From Climacium dendroides (Eukaryota; Streptophyta; Bryopsida; Hypnales; Climaciaceae), in NCBI GenBank assembly GCA_950106755.1, contig OX467086.1, positions 27,174,001 to 27,238,000 on the forward strand: a DNA stretch of 64,000 nucleotides, given 5' to 3'. The position numbers were made by a program, and so were the translations under genes. This document shows, piece by piece, positions 49,170 to 64,000 of this stretch. Position 1 is the stretch's first letter; every line of letters starts with the position of its first letter. The notes beneath the pieces were generated by a model. It was not told the origin of the DNA, ran no database searches, and saw only the letters and a list, made by a program, of their open reading frames with translations.

Positions 49170-52100
49170 AATTGGGTCGAGGAACGGGAGATTGTGGTTA
49201 CGGGAGTGTTCCCCAAAGTAATCTTCAATGTGTATAATGGTAATGGTGGGAGAAATATTCAAGCGTGCGTTCATAGAATCCGACCGTTTCCGGTTAGTAC
49301 TCTTTCCCGCACTCGTTCTCTGTTGGAATCATGCGTTGCAATTCAGGGCTGATGAATTTCGAAAGATCTCGAAAATTGTTGATTACACCCCACCCCACCC
49401 CACCCGCTCATCCAAACTATTTTGAGACGATCTCCTGATGTATGCTTGACTTGTGATGCGCCAGGTTGTTTGAAACTGGAGAATCGATGCTTCATCTTCT
49501 TGGGGAAGAGATGGAGTGCTATGTTAACCAAGTCTGCGCACCGTCAAACCTATTTCTCAAGTGACGAGCACTTTTGTCTAAGCGCCGTGTCGTATTTCAT
49601 GTATTACTGAATATCATAGAATCAAGTTGAAGGTAGAGTGGGAGAAGTAGAAAGCAAATTATGTGCTGTTTCGGCAAGAATCTCTATTGGCGGTATGATC
49701 AACGTCACGTATCTGTGACAGCTCTATAGTGTCTGCTCTCTCTCTTCATGTTGCGCCGTGATTCTAATCGGCGACAGTGGACTACACGAAAATCCTTGGG
49801 GCTGATGTTCGTAGATGCTTCCACATCATTTATAGAAACTTCGTCTTCAAGGTTATGAAATACGGTCTTTCAGATCATCTCCTTGTACATGTTTTTTCTG
49901 TTATGTATTTGACGCCCTCGCTTGTACTTAGAGTTTATGAATTTCAGGTTTTAGCCGGCTGTTGACTCAGAGATTAGATTGTTGCACGCCTGAAAATTAA
50001 TCATGGAGTCTAGGGAATAGCCCATGCTCATTTATGTGTGCAGAGTGTGAGAATTGCTCGTGTGGAACTGGGTTCAATGGCCTGACCTCTACTTAGTCTG
50101 AAACAAAGCGTGTCAATTGTCATAACCCTGCTATAAAATTACAAATTGTGCCAGTTCCAAGTCTTCGAACCAATGTTTTACAGCGTAGTCCTAACAGAAT
50201 CACGACTGCCAAGAGGGGTCCAGCTTTCAAGTTTATTATTTAGTGTGAGGTGGCAGGTTAGATGATAACGACATACCATTGGTTCACTTCAAAGCAGTCC
50301 TTGTAAGGAAGAATGCGCTGTTCTGGCATCCATGTTCTGATATAGTGTACATTTCAAAGTTAAGAATGCACACCTCTAGTGCAGTGCATGGTGGTTGTAC
50401 TGTGCTCTAGTGTACATTGGAAACGCCACCAATGCATGTAGTCGAGGGTCTGGGCCAGTCTGCGGTCTTGTATCTTACTTGGAGACTACGTTTTTGTCTT
50501 TCCACTAATCAGTTCGCTATGTGTATACCGATATATATGAACTTTGAGAAACAGTCAAGTTGTTTCAAAAAGCTTACAGAGAACTACAAATTCCAACTCT
50601 AAGTGGTTGTAATTTCGAAGATGGCTTGTAGCCATTCTGCTGATTGTGTTACGGTCAGCTCCTATTGCTCCCAATTTCAATATCTAAAGAAACCATTTAT
50701 AAACAGAAGTGGTAGGGAAAAACTGCATGGGCCATATCTGTACTCAGTGTTGTAAAACCAGAGTTGTGCTCACAAAACGACTTTGTTAATCAAGCACTAA
50801 CCAACCTGTAAAATACTTCACTGAAAACGAACAATCTCGTCACCCAAAACTGCATTGCAGATGGCTGAAATTTCGACATTATTTCTTATACAAGCTCGGT
50901 GTGTTCATGGTCATAAAGTATCTTATCATACCAACGGAATGCTCGAATTGTTCTATTAAATTATGAAAAGTTTCTGGAAGGACCCGTATTTTGTTTGAAA
51001 ACCGAACAGAAGAGTTTAAGGAACCCGCCTTGAATGGTTGAAACATCAATTTAACGATGCGACTTTCAGAGCATTGAATTCTGGATCTTTTAGGATTTAA
51101 TTCTTTTTTCAAAGCACTATTACTCTCCGCAACTAATTACAAGGAAAGCAGGGCTTTGGATTTGTTAAGGACCGTTAGGTTTCTCAGTGACTAGTCCGCT
51201 ACTTGCATTACTTACAGGCATGAGGACAATTTAGGATGCAACGGCCATGAAATTCTAGAAGTAGGAGCAAGTCAATTCCCAGTGATTAATGAAGAAGATC
51301 AAGCCCGGTATTTAAGGAGGGGTGATTTTAGAACAATTTTGCAAGGCCTGCTTCATCGTAAATTTCGCTCAATTATTCAGTAAGTATTTGACGAGCATGT
51401 GATGAGCATGACTGACTGACATTAGGGTGGGAAAAAACTAGAAGTAAATTAAACGATCCAAAGTCAACGTTGCCTCATTTCAGAGAAAGTCCAGCCACAT
51501 TGAACTTGAAGTAAGTTATGTTACATCAAGAGTTGACTTCAAGCTCTTTCGAATATGAGTATGAAATTCAATTCCCCACTGTTACTTGGAACTGTTCTAA
51601 AAGTGCCGTGGTGTGCCTGGACAAGTGGGAGAAGGAAATGCCTTGCTAATTGCTTGAGTACCAACAATTGGACATCGCGTGTTGCTCCCCGTCGTGACAG
51701 CAGGTTGACTCAGATCCAAGTGCCAAAGTCAAACGCCGCCTGATTCGAGCTATGGCTGCCAAATTCTCGAAACTCACATGGGAATTGTGCATGAGTAGTA
51801 CCGTAGAGTTATTAGATGGAAAAAAAAAGGAAAGAAAAAAAAAAAAAAAAAAAAGATTCTTTTGTAAAACTGTAGAGACTGAGAACCCGCCAGTTTCCAG
51901 TATGTACAGTTTCAAAACAACATTTGAATAATAAGCAGGAATGAATGGCCGAAGTCAGTATTTGGGAAAAGCTTCTGTACACTCAACCTCTCTAATTAAC
52001 ACTGTCGTAGAGGACACATGGGGCAACATGGACTTCTCAATGCACTCACAACTTTGACGTGTAAAACTCCAATCAGATGTCATGTACACAACCTAAGATA

Positions 52101-53126
52101 TTCTCAGGATACTGAAAAGAATCTGCAATCACAGAATCAAAGGTTTTCCACCTTGGCATGGAATCATAAGCAATCTCACCGATTGAAAGATAAAACGTAG
52201 AACCTGAGTGGTTCCACGTGACAAAAAAAAACAAGCACTTTTGCCATGAATTCTGATTCAAGTCGAAGTCAGCCTCTGCCGGGACTGAAGGGTATACTGA
52301 ATAGTGTCATTTCACAAGGATATTGCACTTCAATCACTTTAAAAAAACGTTAAAAGAAAAAATAGAAAAAAACAACTCCTTCTCTGGGAGACACTCCAAA
52401 GCCTATTATATATTTTCGTGTGTGCCACTTTATCTGAGCAAAGTTTTATAACATTAATCACCTTCCGTCCACACATTACTGGCTATTCTCATGTTTGATG
52501 ACATTCAATAGTATTCACACTCCGAATATTAAGCTTGCGTTTGCTTCAATGATAAAGCAGGATTCTGACCTTCTTTTGAAGCTGACACTGAAAAGTAAAC
52601 AGAAGATTCTAGAAACTTCTCGTGTAGGTTCACTTTTCGTCTTCAAGTCGTGACTACCGTACTTCGAAGTTTTGTGACTCGATCTTCAGAGTAGATTGAC
52701 AGGGGCTCGCTCCATTGACATTACCTCACCATGTTTTCCACTTTTCCATCGTGGTTGGAAGCTTCCAAGCTTGAGTAACATATGAAATCCGTCGTCGTGT
52801 ATTGAATGGACACGTGGTTGGCAACTGAAAAACCTTGTCGTGGCTGGGTTTAAAGAATTAAATTCAGCTGCTTCCGCTCACGATTCTCAATTTCTTTCAT
52901 CCGAGAAAGTTCAAAACCAGGACTCAAGTCTTTCTTTCTTTGGGGCTTGATATGATGACATTCCCTTGCTGAGAGAATCATGTTTGTGGGAGCAGTAACG
53001 ACGTACCCATCTTTTTATTGACTCTGGGTTCATTTGCGAGGATGTAAGACTGCTGGATTTTTTGTTAACCACTGGTAGTAATAAATTCCTTTGGCTTGGC
53101 TTGGCTTCAGAGAACTGAAGTGTGCA
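49170..53126. other. 3' flank and intergenic DNA, nothing recognised
   Basis: The first few hundred bases should contain the 3' untranslated region of the preceding gene. Beyond that, frames are at most 89 codons and match no family. CACCC units near 49,390 form a short simple repeat. An A-rich run lies at 51,818-51,855. I see no RNA gene. Confidence 0.45.
51818..51855 (+). repeat. Poly(A)-like run
   Basis: About 38 bases are nearly all A, with three G interruptions. It could be the tail of an old retroposed sequence, but no LINE or SINE body was recognised to its left and no target duplication is evident. Confidence 0.8.
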
Positions 53127-53149
53127 GAACGTTCTGGAACGTTCTGGAA
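53127..53149 (+). promoter_or_regulatory. Perfect five-unit heat shock element
   Basis: The sequence reads GAA-CG-TTC-TG-GAA-CG-TTC-TG-GAA, five alternating nGAAn/nTTCn units without a mismatch, the binding pattern of trimeric heat shock factors. It includes a direct doubling of GTTCTGGAAC. Two TATA-like words (AATATAAGG at 53,251 and GATATAAGG at 53,262) lie about 105-120 bases downstream on the plus strand, a promoter-like spacing. No coding frame I trust follows within 500 bases, so the target transcript is unknown. Confidence 0.65.
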
Positions 53150-53554
53150 CGTCAAGTCAGGAGACCCTTTGCTTTCCAGGAATGAAGCTCTTTCACTGTA
53201 GAGCATCTGGAATGCAAGCTTGTCCATGTATTGGGGGCCACTGTAACACAAATATAAGGGAGATATAAGGGAGGAGGCTCGAAAACAGGTCCGCCCCTAC
53301 AGAAGTGCCCAAAACAGTGCACATGGGATGTAGAAATGGAAATGACTTCATGTGGTGAGAAACTGCCAACCCATGTGTGTGATTGTAGGCTACTGAGCAG
53401 GTGACATGGTTCATCATCATGTGTGATTTTACTCATAATAAAGACTTGAATTTGGTGAGGTCTACAGAATGACTTTGAAATGTCAAAAAATAGCAAGAAA
53501 CATTGCAAAAAACACATCTGAGGCTAAACCTCTTTCTACTAAAATGCTTCTCAG
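53150..53554. other. Flank of the heat shock element, no confirmed gene
   Basis: It contains the two TATA-like words. Minus-strand frames of 121 and 75 codons overlap each other here and show no known domain. A non-coding or short transcript starting near 53,290 on the plus strand is possible. Confidence 0.35.
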
Positions 53555-54030
53555 TCACTCATAACTTCTTCAATTGATGTGAAATTTTAACCATGCAAAC
53601 TAGACTAGTATGTGCAACTTTTCCAAAAACAATTATTAGAAACGGACATTGTATGAAGAAGAAACAAGCCGCCAAAGTTCATTGTAATCCAAAAATGTTG
53701 GGATTTTGAACTTCGAATTGCTCCCAAACATTCAATACAACTTGGATTGACATGAAAATCTTACCACAATAACTAGACTTCAAGGGAAACATAATCCAAC
53801 AAATTTTATTGAAAATAACATTGGATGAAGGAGATACAAGCCCCCAAAGTTGAAACCATCAAATGCAATTTTGTGGACTCAAATTGAACCTATGAGCTTT
53901 GATTGGCTTCCAAAAAATTAGTACATCTTGTGTTGATCTGAAAATTTTACAACACAAACTAGAAGAGAGAAAACAAATTTTCCAACAAGTTTTATTGAAT
54001 TTGGACCTCATATGCAAAAGTTACAACACT
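53555..54030 (+). repeat. Three degenerate direct repeats, about 180-base spacing
   Basis: A core of the form TGAAAATnTTACnA..AACTAGA occurs at 53,579, 53,751 and 53,939. Each is followed about 20-30 bases later by a CCAACAA-type word and by ATTGAA or ATTAGAA, then a stretch ending ATACAAGC or AAACAAGC in the first two. Divergence between copies is high. Confidence 0.65.
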
Positions 54031-55234
54031 TTGAATTGGATTTGAAACTATGTGAGGAACCCCTAGGGTATTTAATTGTTGCAATAAATTTTGATTTACA
54101 ATCAGGAGAAAATTGAATGGTAATGTATAGTGGATCATTCTTAGACTCATTGATTCCATTTAAGGGTATGGTTAGGATCATTCTTAAATTCAATGGCTCC
54201 ATTCAATGGCATGTTTCAATTGATTACAATTGCACCTATGAACATTAATAGGGACCTATGCACCTCTGACTTTGAAAAATCATATCTAATTCATTTCAAG
54301 TCAGAAAATTAAACTTAAAATTTCACTATTGTATTCCTCATTTCTCTTTCTTCCACAAAAATGTAAAAAAACTTTGGGTTCACCCATATTTGTAGAGAGG
54401 TCTTTTTTCCTTAAATGAGTGTTTTATGAGCCTTCTCCCTTATTTGCTTATTAGAATGATGATATTGTAGAAGGACTTCCCATTTCCATTCAAGAATGTT
54501 ACAGAGTAAGGTAGAGCCACCCATTACCAACCAACACCCCATTGACAGTTAGTAGGGTGGCAGAAATGTAGGAGAAGTTGGGACTAATTTTCAAACATGA
54601 ATTATTGATTTCCTACTATCAATTCTTCCATTCTTTTTTTGACACATCTACTTTGGTTTGGAGTGCCAAAATGAATAAGAAGTAGTCTCTTAAATGAGCG
54701 GTTTTGGAATAGTCTATACATTAGACATGGGTCCAAACCAACTTTCACCTTCCAAAATTCATAATAATTTTAATTCAAGTGATAAAATTACCAAATTTTG
54801 GCAATCCCCCTCATTTCTATCTTTGCACCTATGGAAATATTTTCTTTGCCTTAGAATACTCCACGTCATGTCTACAGTTGATTATTTGATCGATTATGGG
54901 TGGTCACACCTTGTGTGACAACCGCCTTAAACAACTTTGTGTGCAGACTACAAAGTCTTTTCCATCAAATGAAAGTACCTAAGAATTTAGGTATAATTTG
55001 GTTTAACCCTTAAAGGATGGGCTGGTAATTGTGGAAATCATCTCTTTTGATATTGTGTGAATAGTTGGTTTAAAAAATCTAAAAGTACTCATTGGAAGTC
55101 AAACTACTATACAAGACCTCCCTTTTTCATACAAAATTTTGGGGATGAATAGTTGTACTTGTGCCATACACAAAAGGATTCTGTATCATTCATCAACCAA
55201 AAAATGGCATTGTTTATGGGCTAATATTCTCACA
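54031..55234. other. AT-rich repeat-derived DNA
   Basis: No gene. TTAACCCTTAAAGGATGG at 55,004 looks like a left end of the TTAA-flanked family described at 55,235, but no right end could be paired with it. Confidence 0.45.
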
Positions 55235-56147
55235 TTAATCCCTAAAGGACCAAGTGTCCATTCAATGTATGCAAGAAATCTTGGGTAGGTTTCGACAAAG
55301 TCATTTTTGGTTGAATGTTCACAAAATTTGGATACAATGTGGAAACATATCCCTCCTTCATGAAAAAATAATTTTTTTCTCAATTGAGTGCTTGGATCAA
55401 AAATTATATTGCCTTAAACTTTTCAAGCAGCTTGGGTAATTTGGGAATCTTTGAAGAATTTTTGCAAAACAGATCATCTTTTGAAATTTGGCATGTATGT
55501 AAATAATAAAACATGGCATGCAATTGTTCAAAAAAAATTTAATTCTGAAATCACATTTTAAGGGTAGTCAAACTTTGTTAGCTATATTGAGGTGGTTTCA
55601 AGAGAAAATATTTTCTTCTAACTTCAAGTCCTATTATCTTGCAATTGAGGAAGTCAAAATTCTTGAATTTTTTTTCCCACATATTCCAAATGTTTGCCTC
55701 TAACTTTTCACTATTTGGATTTCAAATAAAAAATTTCTTTATTGCACAAGAAATCATCAAAAAATGAGTAGTGTATTGTATATTCATTAGAATAAGCTAG
55801 CCCCCATATTTGCTTCTAAATTTTTTGTAAGTGAACTGAATACCATATACTTATGTATGGTCAAAATTTTCATGTTCATGTAAAGCAAAAGTTTTACTCC
55901 CAAAGTCTAATGACCCTGTTTCCCAGGAATGAAAAAAAAAATTCTATCACTTCAAATGTTATAATCTTTCAATCTGCAAGGCCAAATGGGCTGAATTTTT
56001 TCCACATTTTAGTGAAATACTTAACTTTAGTTTTGTAAGGTTGAGGTTTCAAAAAAATGTTTCAATTTTCATTTTTAATAACATACCAAAAACCTTCAAT
56101 ATTTGACAATGCCTCCCTAACCCTCTCCCTGTCGCTTTAGGGGTTAA
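55235..56147. mobile_element. TTAA-ended repeat element, 913 bases
   Basis: The left end TTAATCCCTAAAGGAC (55,235) and the right end GCTTTAGGGGTTAA (ending 56,147) are inverted repeats with two mismatches over 14 bases. The right 200 bases (from 55,949) are related to modules at 62,165 and 62,521. It has no coding capacity. It fits a non-autonomous inverted-repeat element whose TTAA may be the target duplication. Confidence 0.6.
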
Positions 56148-60437
<4,290 letters not shown>

Positions 60438-61014
60438 TTAATCCCTAAAGTCCCATGGCCATTTTTCTGCCAAAACCACTTAAAACTACCACTTCTACTA
60501 CATTCACCTACAAAATAAATTTAAAAATATATTTTTTAGAATCTAACCTTAGGGTCTTGTTCTACACATGTCTTAGATGATGTGATAATTTTTCTATGAT
60601 TTTTGACTATATAGAATGAAAGATATTAGCATTCAAAGTGAAAGAAAAAAATTTCTTTCAAGAAGTTGCTATGATTGCCTGCAAAACAAGAAGCTCCATA
60701 ACTTTCACATCTCTAATCCAAATGAAATGAATCAAAGCTTTTCATTTACAAAAAATGTAAACCACAAAAACAAAAAAATTATTTTAATTTTTTGTAGATT
60801 TTTTTGGCTGCCTGGTCTCCCCCATTTTGAGGTTATTGTGGCGGAGCTTTTGCTCCTGGGTACCAATTGAAATAAAAATTATATCCCTAGAAAGCTCTTA
60901 CGTTTTTCTATCTTATGAGAAAGTTTCAAAAAGTTTTAATAAAAATTGAGATCATAGTAGCCTGTCCGAAATCCATTTTGTCCTCCGTAGGGACAATGGG
61001 ACCTTAGGGGTTAA
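60438..61014. mobile_element. TTAA-ended repeat element, 577 bases
   Basis: The left end TTAATCCCTAAAG (60,438) pairs with the right end CCTTAGGGGTTAA (ending 61,014). The interior from 60,655 is the partner of the decayed copy at 42,785-43,145, showing that the sequence was dispersed at least 17 kb apart. It is non-coding. Confidence 0.6.
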
Positions 61015-61412
61015 TGTAAATTTTTGTGAATTTCCCAAATTTGCAATAATTATTTTTGAAGAGAATACATTTAGTCCTCATAGGCCTTGAAGAATTTATT
61101 GTATGATGCTTATTTTATCTATCTCTAGTTAATCTTCTTATAGCTAGTGTACCAAATCCATGCACATTTCATTTATGAAATTGTTCTAGACCAAGACCCC
61201 TCTTGCATCAAATTTTTCAATTTTTTTCAATACAAGTGCTAAGTATCATCAAAAGAATTCATGATCACAACCTCTCACTTCACTTCACTTATAACTATTT
61301 TTTTATTTTTTAAAAATAAAATGCACAGTTTCCATTAAAAGACTCTAAGGTAGGTGGCTAGAATTCCACCCCTCTTCTTCAGACCATCCCCTAGTTGGCT
61401 TTAAAATGAACC

Positions 61413-62362
61413 TTAACCCCTAAAGGACCAAACAACGTTGTTTAGCAACATAGTGATTTTGGACAGCTCACTATGAATGGAGTTTTCATTTTTTTTCACT
61501 AAAATTTTCACACAACATGTGTCCGAGGAGTAGCTTTAAGGCTCAACAATTTTCATAACTTTTGATTACATGGTTAAAAAGTTATTGTATGATATGTAAT
61601 TTTCTTTGTTCTGCGGGCAATTCGGGCAAAAAAAAAACTTCTGTAAAAATCACTTTTTTTTTAAAATAAAAATTTGAAATTGGTTTTCTAGATTTATTTA
61701 TACATGGATATCTTTGAATCATTCCATTTTGATTAATGAGATGAAAGTTATGAGGAGTTTTAGTTGTAGGTAGTTTGAAGGTGGTTATGGAATCTCTACT
61801 CTAAAATAAACTTTGAAGTCCTTTATTTAACTCAATTTTTAATATTCTTGGAATAAAATAAAATAATTGTGTGTAGATTGTTTATTAAAACATTACAAAC
61901 ATTGGGATTAGCATTTTTCAATTTCATAAATAAATCGTTAACAATTTTGTATTTTGAATCATTTTCTACTTCTTTCTACTTTCTATTTTTTTCCTATATG
62001 TTGTACAATTCCAAATGATTTGAAAATTTTCAAGCATGTAGCCACCTTGCCTTGAAGAATGAATCCAAAGAGTAACCACTATTTTGGACATTTTTTCATA
62101 ATGATATGACCTTAAGAAGTGCAGCTGCCTAGGTTTTCGTAGGGACAAAAAAAGGATTTTTGTTACTTCAAATGTTAATATCTTGCAATCTACACGGTGA
62201 AAATTTCAGAAAATGTTTCTACATATTCTCAAACCAAATTAATATAAGATCCTATGGTTAGATGTATCAAAAAAAAAATTTCAAAAATTTGGAACTCGTA
62301 CTAGAGATGGTAGTTTTAGAGCAGTTTTGGTGAAAACATAGTCAAAATCCTTTAGGGGTTAA
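61413..62362. mobile_element. TTAA-ended repeat element, 950 bases, perfect 15-base ends
   Basis: TTAACCCCTAAAGGA at 61,413 is matched exactly by its reverse complement TCCTTTAGGGGTTAA ending at 62,362. The interior has no open frame of note; a 60-codon minus-strand frame at 61,966-62,148 is chance. The right 198 bases (from 62,165) form a module found twice more in the window. If TTAA is the target site, the terminal repeat proper begins CCCC, reminiscent of piggyBac-type ends (TTAA plus CCC). Confidence 0.65.
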
Positions 62363-62520
62363 GAGGTTGGTAAATGGGTAATCAATGTTCCTTTGATGAT
62401 GAAAGAGTGGTTTATCATTTACCAATTGTTTGTTCATACTTTGATAGGGAACGTAATTAGAGCCAATGTGGGTCCATTTTTGAAGACATGTATGTGCATT
62501 CAAAAAAGAATTTCACTCAA

Positions 62521-62719
62521 ACTTTGAATGTTAATATCTTTTAATCTGTATGGTCAAACTTCATGAAATTTTTACCACATGATCTCATACAAGTAAAATA
62601 CAAGATCCTACGGTTAGATTTTTTAAACTATTTTTTTTTGTTGCTTGGGATGAATTGAGCAGAAATGGCAGTTTTGAATGATTTTTGACCAAAAAAGGCC
62701 TTGACACTTTAGGAGTTAA
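62521..62719 (+). repeat. Extra copy of the 200-base TTAA-family module
   Basis: It starts ACTTTGAATGTTAATATCTT and ends CTTTAGGAGTTAA. It shares with 62,165-62,362 the blocks AATCTGTATGGTCAAA/AATCTACACGGTGAAA, ATTTTTACCACAT-like text, AAGATCCTAYGGTTAGAT and GGCAGTTTT/GGTAGTTTT in the same order. A left inverted end was not found for this copy. Confidence 0.75.
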
Positions 62720-62852
62720 AGTTTAGTATAGGTCACATTTACAAACCTTGTTTATTACTTTTTGCATGCTACAGAGCTTGTTTTTAGATCACATGTGTGG
62801 GTTTTGCAAGGCCTAGGGATCATAAATAGGTACCTATGGCAGAATTCTTTGG

Positions 62853-63860
62853 AAATTCATAAGTGATTCATAAATGCTCTGAAAAATATGAAACCACTTG
62901 GATTAGGTTCCAAATCAATTTTTCTTCAAGTGGTAAATAAAGACAAATAATTTTATGCATCCAAAGACCATCAAAAAGGCCGACCAGCCCTTAAAGGATC
63001 CCTTTTTGAACCCTACCTTAAGTTAACTGGGTTTTGATGCAAAGAAGAACTCAAGTTGTTTTTTTATAAAAAATTTGAGGTGGCCTTATGTGTTAGGATT
63101 ATGTTGATGATCATATTGTTTGGATGATCAAATCATGAAATAACAGAAAAACTCTTTAGAAATGCACCGACAAGTGTCACAAATTTTCCATAAACATTTT
63201 CTGTGACAAGGTACTGATACGATACTCTCACAGTGAGTCCATTGAGCTTAAACTAGTACACTCTAAAAGTGCTCCTGCTCTAAAAGTGATCACTAATACA
63301 GAGGTAGATTTTTCTTTCATCAATGTATCAATAGTGTACATTATTTTAGGAGGGTGTTGCTCCTACAGTGACTACTACATTTCAACTTCAAAAATTTGTA
63401 ACTAATTTTATAAAGGCCCAAAACAAATGAAGAGACTTGAATTCAATGCCAATTCCAATTTTTTTCTTATGAAAATTTATTGAAACTTGTTACAAGGAGT
63501 TTAGCTCTCCTTTCAAATGCAATGAGCTCTTAAAAGGTTGCTTTAAGAGTAGACTACCTTAATTCCATGGTACGTTAAGTTAAGTGAACTAAAAACTCTC
63601 CCATTGAAACCCAAAGTATTGTAGGAAGTTCTAAAAACATGTAGGCTCTAAAACCACACACTTCTTCAAATGTACACTTTTTGTACATGTTTCTTTATCA
63701 TAGCCTTCGCCAATATACAAACAATGTACATTTGAGGAGGACGGTGGGCGATTTTAGAGCCCTATGCCATTTCAACTTTGAAATTTCATAACTAATTCCT
63801 CAAAGCTCCAAAAAACATGAAACGACTTGGGTTAGATGCCAATTCCACTTGTCTTCCAAG
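62853..63860 (+). repeat. Three related blocks, degenerate dispersed repeat
   Basis: Blocks at 62,853-62,945, 63,391-63,480 and 63,781-63,860 share TTCATAACTAATT-like, AAAnCATGAAACGACTTGGG-like, ATGCCAATTCCA and CTTCCAAGT-like words in order. The last two also share the preceding CATTTCAACTT. No coding frame is present. AGCCCTTAAAGGATCCC at 62,987 is another left-end-like word of the TTAA family. Confidence 0.7.
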
Positions 63861-64000
63861 TAAAATTCAAAAAAAACAAAAAACAAAAAACATTTGAAGA
63901 AGCTTCACCTCCCCAACCCCTAAATTCAGTTCCTGTTCTTAAATGGCAATTTATAGACCTCCTCCTGCCTTCCCTCCCTCCCTCCCCTTCCACTAGGTCA
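63861..64000. other. Window edge, low-complexity C/T-rich end
   Basis: A CAAAAAA run and a CCTCC/TCCC-rich stretch; nothing else can be said in this short piece. Confidence 0.5.

Noticed and set aside
47711..49228. Several minus-strand frames of 77-97 codons
   Set aside because: They are shadows of the 503-residue gene on the plus strand.

Overview
The window looks like nuclear DNA of a land plant. The evidence is a double-B3 (REM-type) transcription factor gene, a plant-type casein kinase 1-like gene remnant, a gene with MAKR/BKI1-like motifs, GT-AG introns of roughly 100-450 bases, and CACTA and hAT transposon remains. Gene density is low and the intergenic DNA is AT-rich and full of decayed repeats. 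This would suit a bryophyte, fern or other plant with much repeat DNA. I cannot name the species from sequence alone.

Layout. 1-8,400: AT-rich and gene-free; its first 1.1 kb is an inverted relative of a repeat at 11.56-12.7 kb. 9,060-11,081: a broken hAT (ZNF862-like) transposase. 11,480-13,800: simple repeats, the second repeat copy, and an array of a GACnTGTTGCCC motif. 16,116-18,187: an array of a palindromic CCAAnTTGG motif bounded by a 14-base inverted repeat. 18.7-22.2 kb: small tandem repeats and two foldback MITEs. 24.4-28.1 kb: a casein kinase 1-like pseudogene with two apparent frameshifts, a missing catalytic core, and a 701-base CACTA element inserted 43 bases before one of its exons. 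30,038-31,274 (minus): an intact three-exon double-B3 gene. 33,269-36,423 (plus): an intact eight-exon NFKBIL1-like ankyrin/HPD gene whose exon phases all fit. 36.5-47 kb: AT-rich DNA with tandem duplications and dispersed repeats. 47,658-49,169 (plus): a single-exon 503-residue gene with MAKR/BKI1-like N-terminal motifs. 49.2-53.5 kb: unassigned, with a perfect five-unit heat shock element. 53.5-64 kb: dense degenerate repeats, including three segments bounded by inverted TTAA-yCCCTAAAGG ends that may be an undescribed transposon family.

The three intact genes (B3, NFKBIL1-like, MAKR-like) show no sign of acting in one pathway. The B3 and NFKBIL1-like genes are divergent and 2 kb apart. The most novel signals are in the repeats: the TTAA-ended family, the two motif arrays and the inverted repeat pair near the left edge.
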